From Streptomyces cyaneus (GTDB lineage Bacteria; Actinomycetota; Actinomycetes; Streptomycetales; Streptomycetaceae): a stretch of 64,000 nt of DNA. The notes under the pieces are model-generated. The model was not told where the DNA came from and ran no database searches. It saw only the letters and a program-made list of their open reading frames with translations. Positions within the stretch are counted from its first letter, which is position 1. Each line of letters begins with the position of its first letter. Location: the NCBI RefSeq assembly GCF_004028635.1, contig NZ_ML138679.1:62001-126000 (forward strand), written 5' to 3'. Below are positions 43,637-54,060 of the stretch, piece by piece. The translations under genes were made by a program, and so were the position numbers.

Positions 43637-44497
43637 TTGCCGTTCACGCTGAGCCATGCGGCGGCCGTACTGCCCGCCGTACGCACCGACGGGACCGGCC
43701 GCGGCCCGCTCGTACCGGCCGTGTTGGTGGCGGGCTCCTTCGCGCCCGACATGACCTACTACGCGGCGAGTGTCCTGTCGGGGGCGATGGAGTTCGGCGA
43801 TGTCACGCACTCGTTCGCGGGCGTGTTCACCGTCGACGTGGTGATCGCCTGGGCGCTGGTGGGCCTGTGGCTGCTGCTGCGCGAACCGCTGGTGGCGCTG
43901 CTGCCGGTGCGGCGACAGGCGCGGGTGGCCACGCTGTTGCGCTGCGGGGCGCCACGCGCGCGTGTACGGCCGTCGCTGGCCGTGCGCTGGTACGTCTCGG
44001 CCGTGCTCGGTGCGCTGACGCATGTCGTGTGGGACGCGTTCACGCATCTCGACCGCTGGGGGATGCGGCTGTTTCCCGTCCTGGGCGAGGAGATCGCGGG
44101 CTCGCCGCTGTACTGGTATCTGCAGTACGGCGGTTCGGCTCTCGCCGCTGTCGTCATCGCCGCGTTCGTGTTCGTGGCGCTACGGCGGACACCCGCGGCC
44201 GCGCCGGTCGGGGTTGCGGCGCTTTCGGTACGGGACCGGTGGTTGGCCGGGGTGGTGATCGGTGGGATCGCCGCGGTGGCGGCGGTGCAGCGGGCGTCGC
44301 GCTGGTGGGCCTATTGGGGTTCGACGGCGAAGTACTGGGAGCTGATTCCGACCCTGTGCTTCGGCGCGGGCGCGGGGCTCGTCCTGGGGCTGCTGCTGTA
44401 CGCCGTGGGCGTCAGGGTGTGGCGTCCGGTCCCGGGGCCTGGCAGTGCGGGTTCGGATGGGGCCGGGAGGGAGCCGAGCCGTTCGGCGGTTCGGTGA
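43637..44497 (+). CDS. DUF4184 membrane protein (286 aa)
   Basis: It starts with TTG 43637 (TTG CCG TTC ACG), preceded by AAGGAGC. MPFTLSHAAAVLP and FVAGSFAPDMTYY-type openings (here LVAGSFAPDMTYYAASVL), with GALTHVVWDAFTH near 138, are the DUF4184 signature. About six membrane helices. Function is unknown; the HTH.. and D residues look like metal sites. Its last 86 bases overlap a small convergent gene. Confidence 0.85.
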   Translation: MPFTLSHAAAVLPAVRTDGTGRGPLVPAVLVAGSFAPDMTYYAASVLSGAMEFGDVTHSFAGVFTVDVVIAWALVGLWLLLREPLVALLPVRRQARVATLLRCGAPRARVRPSLAVRWYVSAVLGALTHVVWDAFTHLDRWGMRLFPVLGEEIAGSPLYWYLQYGGSALAAVVIAAFVFVALRRTPAAAPVGVAALSVRDRWLAGVVIGGIAAVAAVQRASRWWAYWGSTAKYWELIPTLCFGAGAGLVLGLLLYAVGVRVWRPVPGPGSAGSDGAGREPSRSAVR

Positions 44498-44726
44498 CGG
44501 GCCCTGCGGGGTGGGGCCGTGGGGGCGGCGTGAGGGCGAGGGCCAGGTAGCTGCGGAGGGTTGTTGCCCTGTGCCGCAGCGGTTCCATCAGGTCTGCGGG
44601 GATGCGGGCGCTGCTTGCGCCGGGGGCTGAGGGCGGGACCGAGGGCGGTGCCGTGGAGGGGGTGCCTTCGCTGTTCACGTTCGCCGGTGCCGGGGCCGTC
44701 CGGCGGTGGAGCGTGCGTATACCCAT
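44412..44726 (-). CDS. Small Pro/Ala-rich protein overlapping the DUF4184 gene (104 aa)
   Basis: ATG 44726 opens MGIRTLHRRTAPAPA, which I recall as the start of a small recurring Streptomyces protein with an ARIPADL segment in the middle. It is basic at the start and Pro-rich at the end, without membrane helices. The 3' end overlaps DUF4184 by 86 bases on the other strand. It could be a shadow, but its opening and Ser/Pro/Ala makeup argue for a gene. Confidence 0.45.
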   Translation of the reverse strand: MGIRTLHRRTAPAPANVNSEGTPSTAPPSVPPSAPGASSARIPADLMEPLRHRATTLRSYLALALTPPPRPHPAGPVTEPPNGSAPSRPHPNPHCQAPGPDATP

Positions 44727-44847
44727 GCCCGCATCCTTACGGGCGCCGGTCGGTGGGGGCGCTTTTGCGGGGGCCACGCGAGTGACGGGTCCCTCCGGGG
44801 GTGGGACCAGATCCCCTGCGTTTGCCGGGTTGCGGTGATTCTCGGGT

Positions 44848-44900
44848 CTGCGGGTTCATTGTGGCTGGTCGCGCAGTTCCCCGCGCCCCTTTCAGGGGCG
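44848..44900. repeat. Common Streptomyces intergenic repeat with hairpin
   Basis: The string GGCTGGTCGCGCAGTTCCCC followed by GCGCCCCTTTCAGGGGC is, from memory, scattered widely in Streptomyces genomes. The last part forms GCCCCT-TTC-AGGGGC (44885-44899). Function is unproven; it may act as a terminator. The rest of the gap 44727-44987 holds only the polA terminator. Confidence 0.65.
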
Positions 44901-44929
44901 TGCAGTCCCGCCCGCTCAAAGGCCCATGG

Positions 44930-44963
44930 GATGCCGGGCCGGTAGGAAAACCGGCCCGGCATC
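44930..44963 (-). terminator. polA terminator
   Basis: GATGCCGGGCCGG and CCGGCCCGGCATC form a perfect 13-bp stem with an 8-base loop, 24 bp after the polA stop. Confidence 0.8.
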
Positions 44964-44987
44964 CAGACGTGGCCGTACCGCCGGAGG

Positions 44988-47714
44988 CTAGTGGGCTGCC
45001 GACTCCCAGTCGGGGCCCACGCCCACCGAGACGCCCAGGGGGACGTTGAGGTGGACGGCGTTGGACATTTCCCGGCGGACCAGTTCTTCCGCGGCCTCGC
45101 GTTCGCCGGGGGCGATTTCCAGGACGATTTCGTCGTGGACCTGGAGGAGCATGCGGGAGGTGAGGTTCGCCTCGCGCAGGGCCCGGTCGACGTTGAGCAT
45201 GGCGATCTTGACGATGTCCGCCGCCGTGCCCTGGATGGGGGCGTTGAGAGCCATGCGCTCGGCCGCCTCGCGACGCTGGCGGTTGTCGCTGTTGAGGTCG
45301 GGGAGGTAGCGGCGGCGGCCGAAGAGGGTCGCCGTGTAGCCCGTCGCCCTTGCCTCGTCGACCGCGCGGCGCAGGTAGTCCCGTACGCCGCCGAAGCGCT
45401 CGAAGTAGGCGTCCATCAGGGCACGGGCCTCGCCCGCGTCGATGTTCAGCTGCTGCGAGAGGCCGAAGGCAGACAGGCCGTACGCCAGGCCGTACGACAT
45501 GGCCTTGATCTTGCGGCGCATCTCCGCGTCCACCGCGGCAGGCTCCACGGCGAACACCTGCGAGGCGGCCGTGGTGTGCAGGTCCTCGCCCGAGGTGAAC
45601 GCCTCGATCAGGCCCTCGTCCTCGGACAGGTGGGCCATCACGCGCAGCTCGATCTGGCTGTAGTCCGCGGTCATCAGGGACTCGAAGCCCTCGCCGACCA
45701 CGAAGCCCCGGCGGATCGCCCGGCCCTCGTCCGTGCGGACCGGGATGTTCTGCAGGTTCGGGTCCGTGGAGGAGAGGCGGCCGGTCGCCGCGACCGTCTG
45801 GTTGAACGTCGTGTGGATACGGCCGTCCGTCGCGATCGTCTTGATCAGGCCCTCGACGGTGACGCGCAACTTCGCCTGCTCGCGGTGGCGGAGCATGATG
45901 ACCGGCAGCTCGTTGTCGGTCTGGGTGGCGAGCCAGGCCAGGGCGTCGGCGTCCGTCGTGTAGCCCGTCTTCGTCTTCTTCGTCTTGGGCAGGGCGAGCT
46001 CGCCGAAGAGGACTTCCTGGAGCTGCTTGGGCGAGCCCAGGTTGAACTCGTGCCCGGCCGCCGCGTGCGCTTCCTTCACGGCCTGCTGCACGGCGCCCGC
46101 GAACATCTGCTCCATGGCCTCCAGGTGCGCCCGGTCGGCCGCGATGCCGTGCCGCTCCATGCGGGCGAGCAGGGCGGAGGTCGGCAGCTCCATGTCACGC
46201 AGGAGTTCCGCGGCGCCGACCTCCTCCAGGCGGCTGTCGAAGGCCTCGCCCAGGTCGAGGACCGCGCGGGCCTGGATCATCAGGGCCTCGGCCTCGGCGC
46301 CGTCGTCGGTGCCGAAGGCCAGCTGGCCGTCGGCCGCGGCGGCGGGGGCCAGCTCGCGGTGGAGGTACTCCAGGGACAGTGCGTCCAGGTCGAAGGAGCG
46401 ACGGCCCGGCTTGACCAGGTAGGCGGCGAGCGCGGTGTCCATGCGCACGCCCTCGATGCTCCAGCCGTGCTCGGCGAAGACCCGCATCGCGCCCTTGGCG
46501 TTGTGGAAGACCTTCGGCTTGTCGGCGTCGGCCAGCCAGTCCGCGAACGCCTTCTCGTCGGCCTCGTCCAGCTGCGACGGATCGAACCAGCCGGCCGTGC
46601 CGTCGCCTGCCGCGAGCGCGACCTCGGCGACCGAGCCGGTGCCCAGCGCCCAGGTGTCGACGGTGGCCACGCCGAGCAGCTCGCTGCCGTGCTCGGCCAG
46701 CCAGGGGGCCAGCTCGCCGGTGCCGAGCACCGAGCCGTCGAGCTGCACGCCGTCGGTCGTGATCGGCGTGGTCTCGGCCTCCTCGGCTCCGGGGTCGACG
46801 CCGTAGAGCCGCTCGCGCAGGGAGGGGTTACGGATCTCCAGGGTGTCCAGAATCATCGCGACGGCCTTGCGGTCGTACGGCACGCGCGCGAGGTCGGTGA
46901 CGGTCTTGGGCAGCTCGACGCGCCGCTCGAGCTCGGTCAGCCGGCGGTTGAGCTTGACCGCCTCCAGGTGGTCGCGGAGGTTCTGCCCGGCCTTGCCCTT
47001 GACCTCCTCGACGCGCTCGACCAGCTCGGCGAACGACCCGAACTGGTTGATCCACTTCGCGGCCGTCTTCTCGCCGACGCCGGGGATGCCCGGCAGGTTG
47101 TCGGACGGGTCGCCGCGCAGGGCCGCGAAGTCGGGGTACTGGGCGGGCGTCAAGCCGTACTTCTCGAAGACCTTCTCCGGCGTGAAGCGGGTCAGCTCGG
47201 AGACGCCCTTCGTCGGGTACAGCACCGTGGTGTGCTCGCTGACCAGCTGGAAGGAGTCCCGGTCGCCGGTGACGATCAGCACCTCGAAGCCGTCGGCCTC
47301 GGCCTGGGTGGCGAGTGTGGCGATCACGTCGTCGGCCTCGAAGCCGTCGACCGCGAACCGCGAGACGTGCATCGCGTCGAGCAGCTCGCCGATCAGCTCG
47401 ACCTGGCCCTTGAACTCGTCCGGGGTCTTGGAGCGGTTCGCCTTGTACTCCGTGAACTCCGCGGAGCGCCAGGTCTTGCGGGACACGTCGAAGGCCACCG
47501 CGAAGTGGGTGGGTGCCTCGTCGCGCAGGGTGTTGGCCAGCATCGACGCGAAGCCGTAGATCGCGTTCGTCGGCTGGCCCGTCGCGGTCGTGAAGTTCTC
47601 CGCGGGCAGCGCGAAGAACGCTCGGTAGGCCAGCGAGTGCCCGTCCATGAGCATCAGGCGGGGCCGGCTGCCGCCGGGGTTGGTCTCGGTCTGCTTCGAT
47701 GCTGTCTCTGCCAC
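44988..47714 (-). CDS. polA: DNA polymerase I (908 aa)
   Basis: It fills gaps and removes primers in replication and repair. The start is GTG 47714 (VAETASKQTETN). The 5' nuclease domain is complete (LMDGHSLAYRAFFALP; EADDVIATLA; TGDRDSFQLV). The polymerase motifs are A DYSQIELR, B RRKIKAMSYGLAYGLSAFG and C QVHDEIVLE. The middle 3'-5' exonuclease domain has lost its acidic residues: the DxE site reads VDTWALG and the NxxxD site reads HNAKGAM. That matches the known lack of proofreading in actinobacterial PolA. The FdhF/YdeP gene is divergent. Confidence 0.97.
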   Translation of the reverse strand: MAETASKQTETNPGGSRPRLMLMDGHSLAYRAFFALPAENFTTATGQPTNAIYGFASMLANTLRDEAPTHFAVAFDVSRKTWRSAEFTEYKANRSKTPDEFKGQVELIGELLDAMHVSRFAVDGFEADDVIATLATQAEADGFEVLIVTGDRDSFQLVSEHTTVLYPTKGVSELTRFTPEKVFEKYGLTPAQYPDFAALRGDPSDNLPGIPGVGEKTAAKWINQFGSFAELVERVEEVKGKAGQNLRDHLEAVKLNRRLTELERRVELPKTVTDLARVPYDRKAVAMILDTLEIRNPSLRERLYGVDPGAEEAETTPITTDGVQLDGSVLGTGELAPWLAEHGSELLGVATVDTWALGTGSVAEVALAAGDGTAGWFDPSQLDEADEKAFADWLADADKPKVFHNAKGAMRVFAEHGWSIEGVRMDTALAAYLVKPGRRSFDLDALSLEYLHRELAPAAAADGQLAFGTDDGAEAEALMIQARAVLDLGEAFDSRLEEVGAAELLRDMELPTSALLARMERHGIAADRAHLEAMEQMFAGAVQQAVKEAHAAAGHEFNLGSPKQLQEVLFGELALPKTKKTKTGYTTDADALAWLATQTDNELPVIMLRHREQAKLRVTVEGLIKTIATDGRIHTTFNQTVAATGRLSSTDPNLQNIPVRTDEGRAIRRGFVVGEGFESLMTADYSQIELRVMAHLSEDEGLIEAFTSGEDLHTTAASQVFAVEPAAVDAEMRRKIKAMSYGLAYGLSAFGLSQQLNIDAGEARALMDAYFERFGGVRDYLRRAVDEARATGYTATLFGRRRYLPDLNSDNRQRREAAERMALNAPIQGTAADIVKIAMLNVDRALREANLTSRMLLQVHDEIVLEIAPGEREAAEELVRREMSNAVHLNVPLGVSVGVGPDWESAAH

Positions 47715-48105
47715 GCCCCCGATCCTGCCACGCCCCACTGACAGTCGGTCCCCATCGGGGGGACCGGCCATCCGACAGACCGGCCCGGCCGGGCAGCGGC
47801 AGGGACGACCGGAGGTGGGCGTCACCTCCTCCGCACGCCCACCCCACTCCCCTTCTGTTCCCGCCTCCGCTCACCCACCCCGCCGCCACCGATGCCGTCC
47901 CTCCAGCCACGCACCCTCCCCCGCCTCCCGCCTCCCACCCCGCCCCAAGCCCGCCCCCCGAGTTGTCCCTCCCGCGTGCGAGGATCGGAGATGTACCTCA
48001 CACGTGTACACGGCCGGTGAACCGCAGGAGCGCCGGTGTCGAGGACGCGGGCGCGGCGCCGGGCGGCGTTCCCGCGGTGGACGATGAAGACAGGGAGAGT
48101 GCGCG
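47715..48105. other. polA/oxidoreductase divergent gap with C-rich tract and palindromes
   Basis: This 391-bp gap holds no gene. From about 47825 to 47970 the plus strand is almost pure C with few G, so a polA transcript starting beyond it would have a G-rich leader. At 48000-48011 two overlapping palindromes, ACACGTGT and GTGTACAC, flanked by TGTAC at 47992, look like a regulator site. The GGGAGAG Shine-Dalgarno precedes ATG 48106. Confidence 0.45.
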
Positions 48106-50385
48106 ATGGCCACCAAGCCGCCCAAGGGTGATCCGGTTCAGGACGCGCCGCAGGTCGCCGAGCCGAAGCACGCGGCGGCCGGGCTGCCGGCCATCGGGCA
48201 CACCTTGCGCATCGCGCAGCAGCAGATGGGCGTGAAGCGCACCGCGCTGACGTTGCTGCGGGTCAACCAGAAGGACGGGTTCGACTGCCCTGGCTGTGCG
48301 TGGCCGGAGCCGGATCACCGGCACAAGGCGGAGTTCTGTGAGAACGGTGCGAAGGCGGTGGCCGAGGAGGCGACCCTGCGCCGGGTCACCCCGGAGTTCT
48401 TCGCCGCGCACTCCGTCGCCGATCTCGCGACGAGAAGCGGTTACTGGCTGGGGCAGCAAGGGCGGCTGACGCATCCCATGTTCCTCCCCGAAGAGGGCAC
48501 GCACTACGAGCCGGTGACCTGGGAGCGCGCCTTCGACATCATCGGCGATGAGATCACCGCCCTCGGCTCCCCCGACGAGGCCGTCTTCTACACCTCCGGG
48601 CGCACCAGCAACGAGGCCGCGTTCCTCTACCAGCTCTTCGCGCGCGAACTCGGCACGAACAACCTGCCGGACTGCTCCAACATGTGCCACGAGTCGTCCG
48701 GGTCGGCCCTCTCCGAGACCATCGGCATCGGCAAGGGCAGCGTCCTGCTCGAGGACCTCTACAAGGCCGACCTGATCATCGTCGCCGGGCAGAATCCGGG
48801 CACGAACCACCCGCGCATGCTCTCCGCCCTGGAGAAGGCCAAGGAGAACGGCGCGAAGATCGTCAGCGTCAATCCGCTGCCCGAGGCCGGTCTGGAGCGG
48901 TTCAAGAACCCGCAGACCCCCCAGGGCATGCTCAGGGGTGCCGCCCTCACCGACCTGTTCCTGCAGATCCGCATCGGCGGCGACCAGGCCCTCTTCCGCC
49001 TCCTCAACAAGCTGATCCTGGAGACTCAGGGCGCCGTCGACGAGGAGTTCGTCCGCGAACACACCCACGGCTACGAGGAGTTCGCCGCGGCCGCCCGCGC
49101 CGCCGACTGGGACGAGACGCTGACGGCGACCGGCCTCACCCGCGCGGACATCGACCAGGTCATGGACATGGTTCTTGCCTCACAGCGCACCATCGTCTGC
49201 TGGGCCATGGGCCTCACCCAGCACAAGCACTCCGTGCCGACCATCCGCGAAGTGGTCAACTTCCTTCTGCTGCGCGGCAACATCGGCCGCCCCGGCGCGG
49301 GCGTGTGCCCGGTGCGCGGTCACTCGAACGTGCAGGGCGACCGCACGATGGGCATCTTCGAGCGGCCCGCCCCGGCCTTCCTGGACGCCCTGGAGAAGGA
49401 GTTCGGCTTCGCCCCACCGCGCGAGCACGGCTACGACGTCGTACGCGCCATCCGCGCGCTGCGTGACGGCGAGGCGAAGGTCTTCTTCGCCATGGGCGGC
49501 AACTTCGTGGCAGCGACGCCGGACACCGACGTCACCGAGGCCGCCATGCGGCGCGCCCGGCTGACCGTGCACGTGTCGACGAAGCTCAACCGAAGCCACG
49601 CCGTCACCGGCGCCCGCGCGCTGATCCTGCCCACCCTCGGCCGCACCGAGCGCGACCTCCAGGGCAGCGGCGAGCAGTTCGTGACGGTCGAGGACTCCAT
49701 GGGCATGGTGCACGCCTCCCGCGGCCGTCTGGAGCCCGCGAGCGCGCATCTGCTGTCCGAGCCGGCCATCGTCAGCCGCTTGGCACGCCGCGTGCTGGGC
49801 GAGGGCAGCTCCACCCCCTGGGAGGAGTTCGAGAAGGACTACGCGACGATCCGGGACCGTATCGCCCGCGTGATCCCCGGCTTCGAGGACTTCAACGCGC
49901 GCGTGGCCCGCCCCGGCGGCTTCACGCTGCCCCACGCCCCGCGCGACGAGCGCCGCTTCCCGACGGCCACGGGCAAGGCCAACTTCACGGCGGCACCCGT
50001 CGAGTACCCGAAGGTGCCCGAGGGACGGCTGCTGCTGCAGACCCTGCGCTCGCACGACCAGTACAACACCACGATCTACGGCCTCGACGACCGTTACCGC
50101 GGCATCAAGAACGGCCGCCGGGTCGTCATGATCAACCCCGAGGACGCCCAGCTGCTGAACATCGCCGACGGCTCGTACGTCGACCTCGTCGGCGAGTGGA
50201 AGGACGGGGTCGAGCGGCGGGCGCCCGGTTTCCGGGTGGTGCACTACCCGACGGCCCGGGGCTGCGCGGCCGCCTACTACCCGGAGACCAACGTCCTCGT
50301 GCCGCTGGACGCCACCGCGGACACCAGCAACACCCCGGCCAGCAAGTCCGTCGTCGTACGTCTGGAACAATCGGCCACCGACTGA
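48106..50385 (+). CDS. FdhF/YdeP-type molybdopterin oxidoreductase (759 aa)
   Basis: A molybdopterin-dependent oxidoreductase related to formate dehydrogenase but with a short cofactor module. The N-terminus has DCPGCAWPEPDHRHKAEFCENG (about residues 63-84), the family's Cys pattern. Then GRTSNEAAFLYQLFARELGTNNL, CSNMCHESSGSAL, and the bis-MGD binding PVRGHSNVQGDRTMG and AMGGNFVAATPDT. The dinucleotide-binding C-domain is at the end (VVMINPEDAQLLNIADGSYVDL). The true substrate of this family is unclear. The thioesterase follows 54 bp later. Confidence 0.92.
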   Translation: MATKPPKGDPVQDAPQVAEPKHAAAGLPAIGHTLRIAQQQMGVKRTALTLLRVNQKDGFDCPGCAWPEPDHRHKAEFCENGAKAVAEEATLRRVTPEFFAAHSVADLATRSGYWLGQQGRLTHPMFLPEEGTHYEPVTWERAFDIIGDEITALGSPDEAVFYTSGRTSNEAAFLYQLFARELGTNNLPDCSNMCHESSGSALSETIGIGKGSVLLEDLYKADLIIVAGQNPGTNHPRMLSALEKAKENGAKIVSVNPLPEAGLERFKNPQTPQGMLRGAALTDLFLQIRIGGDQALFRLLNKLILETQGAVDEEFVREHTHGYEEFAAAARAADWDETLTATGLTRADIDQVMDMVLASQRTIVCWAMGLTQHKHSVPTIREVVNFLLLRGNIGRPGAGVCPVRGHSNVQGDRTMGIFERPAPAFLDALEKEFGFAPPREHGYDVVRAIRALRDGEAKVFFAMGGNFVAATPDTDVTEAAMRRARLTVHVSTKLNRSHAVTGARALILPTLGRTERDLQGSGEQFVTVEDSMGMVHASRGRLEPASAHLLSEPAIVSRLARRVLGEGSSTPWEEFEKDYATIRDRIARVIPGFEDFNARVARPGGFTLPHAPRDERRFPTATGKANFTAAPVEYPKVPEGRLLLQTLRSHDQYNTTIYGLDDRYRGIKNGRRVVMINPEDAQLLNIADGSYVDLVGEWKDGVERRAPGFRVVHYPTARGCAAAYYPETNVLVPLDATADTSNTPASKSVVVRLEQSATD

Positions 50386-50418
50386 GCGTTTGCTCAGTCG
50401 ACCCTTTATCGACTGAGC
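50379..50418 (+). promoter_or_regulatory. Three half-sites forming two mutually exclusive hairpins
   Basis: CGACTGAGC occurs at 50379-50387 and 50410-50418; its complement GCTCAGTCG lies between, at 50392-50400. The middle piece can pair upstream (loop GTTT) or downstream (loop ACCCTTTAT), never both. The first arm contains the oxidoreductase stop codon. Ribosome position at that stop could therefore choose the structure in front of the thioesterase. Confidence 0.7.
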
Positions 50419-50439
50419 ACGACGAACGGAGCCGGACCC

Positions 50440-50928
50440 ATGGGCGAGCAGCAGCACGTGACGTTCCCGCAGGAGGTCATAGACGAGTACGCCGCGCTCG
50501 GCGTCGACCTGCCCGCCCTGTTCTCCGCCGGACACCTCGGGACGCGCATGGGCGTCGAGATCCTGGAGGCCTCCGCCGAGCGGGTCGTCGGGACCATGCC
50601 GGTGGAGGGGAACACCCAGCCGTACGGCCTGCTGCACGGCGGCGCCTCCGCAGTGCTCGCCGAGACGCTCGGGTCGGTCGGGTCGATGCTGCACGCCGGC
50701 AGCTCCAAGATCGCGGTCGGCGTCGACCTCAACTGCACCCACCACCGCGGCGTCCGCTCCGGCCTCGTCACCGGCGTGGCCACACCCCTGCACCGGGGCC
50801 GCTCGACAGCGACGTACGAGATCGTCATCAGCGACGAGGCGGGCCGGCGCGTGTGCAGCGCCCGGCTGACCTGCCTGCTGCGGGACGCCGCCCCCTCACA
50901 GCTCCCCGAGCCGGGCACCAACGGCTGA
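50440..50928 (+). CDS. PaaI-type hotdog thioesterase (162 aa)
   Basis: Hotdog fold: GLLHGGASAVLAETLGSVGSML is the catalytic helix region (Glu of LAETLGS), followed by GVDLNCTHHRGVRSGLVTGVATPLHRGRSTATYEIVISDEAGRR. It cleaves acyl-CoA thioesters, probably phenylacetyl- or related aromatic ones. No Asp nucleophile motif of other hotdog classes is seen. It is preceded by switchable hairpins and followed by a strong terminator. Confidence 0.9.
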   Translation: MGEQQHVTFPQEVIDEYAALGVDLPALFSAGHLGTRMGVEILEASAERVVGTMPVEGNTQPYGLLHGGASAVLAETLGSVGSMLHAGSSKIAVGVDLNCTHHRGVRSGLVTGVATPLHRGRSTATYEIVISDEAGRRVCSARLTCLLRDAAPSQLPEPGTNG

Positions 50929-50947
50929 CGGGTGCCGCAAACACGAC

Positions 50948-50984
50948 GCGGGGGCCGGGAGGAACTCGTCCTCCCGGCCCCCGC
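50948..50984. terminator. Strong hairpin between convergent thioesterase and livF
   Basis: GCGGGGGCCGGGAGGA and TCCTCCCGGCCCCCGC pair perfectly (16 bp) with a 5-base loop. It should stop transcription from both sides. Confidence 0.9.
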
Positions 50985-51008
50985 AACGCATACAGCCGAG
51001 CGTCAGGC

Positions 51009-51779
51009 TCAGGCCGCGCCCTCACCGAGGTACGCCGCCCGAATACGCGGGTCGGCCAGCAGATCCTGCGCATCGCCCGACATGGCCACCGAGCCGGTCT
51101 CGAGGACATAACCCCGATTCGCCAGCCCCAGCGCCTGGGTCGCGTTCTGCTCCACCAGCAGCACGGTCGTGCCCTGCTGGTTGATCTCATGGATGATCTC
51201 GAAGATCTGCTGCACGATCAGCGGTGCGAGACCCATCGACGGCTCGTCCAGCAGCAGCAGCTCCGGCCGGCCCATCAGAGCGCGCCCGATCGCGAGCATC
51301 TGCTGCTCACCACCGGACAGCGTGCCCGCGTACTGCGAACGCCGCTCCGCAAGCCTCGGGAACAGGGTGAACACGCGATCAATGTCGGCGGAGTCCACCG
51401 ACTTGAAGCGATAGGCACCCATCTCCAGGTTCTCGCGCACCGACATCGTCGCGAACACCCGCCGGCCCTCGGGCACATGCCCGATACCGAACTGCACCAG
51501 CTCGTGCGACTTGATGCCGTCGATACGCTCCCCACGCAGGCAGACCTCGCCCTCGCGGGGCTGGAGCATGCCGGAGACAGTACGCAGCGTCGTGGTCTTG
51601 CCGGCGCCGTTGCCGCCGAGCAGGGCCACGATCTCGCCCTCGCCGACCGTCAGGTCGATGCCCTTGAGCGCCTCGATGGCGCCGTAGAACACCCGCAGGC
51701 CCTTCAGCTCCAGCAGCGGGCTGCCCGTACCGCCGGAGTCTCCGCCCGGGTCCTTCTTCAGCTCCGTGGTCGTACTCAC
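51009..51779 (-). CDS. livF: Branched-chain amino acid ABC transporter ATPase LivF (256 aa)
   Basis: One of the two ATPases of the Leu/Ile/Val importer. Walker A GGNGAGKTTTLRTV, signature LSGGEQQMLAIGRAL and Walker B LLLLDEPSMGLAPL are present. LivF is the last gene of the operon. Its ATG overlaps the livG stop by four bases. Confidence 0.95.
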   Translation of the reverse strand: MSTTTELKKDPGGDSGGTGSPLLELKGLRVFYGAIEALKGIDLTVGEGEIVALLGGNGAGKTTTLRTVSGMLQPREGEVCLRGERIDGIKSHELVQFGIGHVPEGRRVFATMSVRENLEMGAYRFKSVDSADIDRVFTLFPRLAERRSQYAGTLSGGEQQMLAIGRALMGRPELLLLDEPSMGLAPLIVQQIFEIIHEINQQGTTVLLVEQNATQALGLANRGYVLETGSVAMSGDAQDLLADPRIRAAYLGEGAA

Positions 51780-52689
51780 TGGCCGTCCTCCGTGTCCGAC
51801 GCCGACTCGTGCTCGTGCTCGGCGATGACCTCCTGGACCGCCGCCGCGTCCTCCGCGGAGGAGCCGAGGTAGGCCTCGATCACGGCGGGGTGCTGCTGCA
51901 CCTCGCTCGGCGTGCCCTCGGCGATCTTCTTGCCGAAGTTGAGCACCATCACCCGGTCCGCCACCGACATCACCAGACGCATGTCGTGCTCGATCAGCAG
52001 CACGCTCACGCCCAGCTCGGTGTTGATACGGCGGATCAGCTGCTCCAGCTCCAGCTTCTCCGTCGGGTTCGTACCCGCCGCGGGCTCGTCCAGCAGCAGC
52101 ACCTGCGGATCCGTGGCCAGCGCCCGCGCGATCTCCAGGCTGCGCTGGTCACCGTAGGACAGGCTGCCCGCGATCTCGTTGAGCTTGTCCTCCAGGCCCA
52201 CGAACTTCAGCAGCCGGTGCGCCCGCTCGTCGCTGAGCCGCTCCGCCTTCCGAGCGTTCGGCAGCCCCAGCATGATCGAGACCGGGCCGGCCTTCAGCCG
52301 GGTCTCCGCCGCGATCTTCACGTTCTCCAGCGCGGTGAGCGCCGAGAACAGCCGGATGTTCTGGAACGTACGTGCCAGACCCAGCCGGTTGACGATATGC
52401 GGCTTGCTGCCCAGCAGGGACTTCTCGCCGCCGTCCTTCGGACGGAAGACGATCTTCCCTTCCTGGGGGGTGTACGCACCCGTCAGGGAGTTGAACAGGG
52501 AGGTCTTCCCCGCACCGTTGGGGCCGATCACCGCAAGGATCTCGCCCCGGCGCATCTGGAGATTGACGTGGTCCAGGGACGTCAGACCGCCGAACCGCAG
52601 CGTCACATCCCAGGTCTGGAGCACCAGATCCGCGTCGTCGGAGGCGGGCCCGCCCACGGCGGCCGACTCACTCGTCACATCGGTGGTCA

Positions 52690-52690
<1 letters not shown>
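51776..52690 (-). CDS. livG: Branched-chain amino acid ABC transporter ATPase LivG (304 aa)
   Basis: The other ATPase. Walker A GPNGAGKTSLFNSL, signature LSYGDQRSLEIARAL and Walker B VLLLDEPAAGTNPTE. The LivG signature SYGDQR is diagnostic of this subunit. Its start shares one base with the livM stop (TGATG). Confidence 0.95.

Positions 52691-54056
<1,366 letters not shown>

Positions 54057-54060
<4 letters not shown>

Noticed and set aside
44991..47741. 916-codon open frame antisense to polA
   Set aside because: It mirrors polA on the other strand; its composition is that of a reverse-complement of GC3-biased codons and it has no recognisable motifs.
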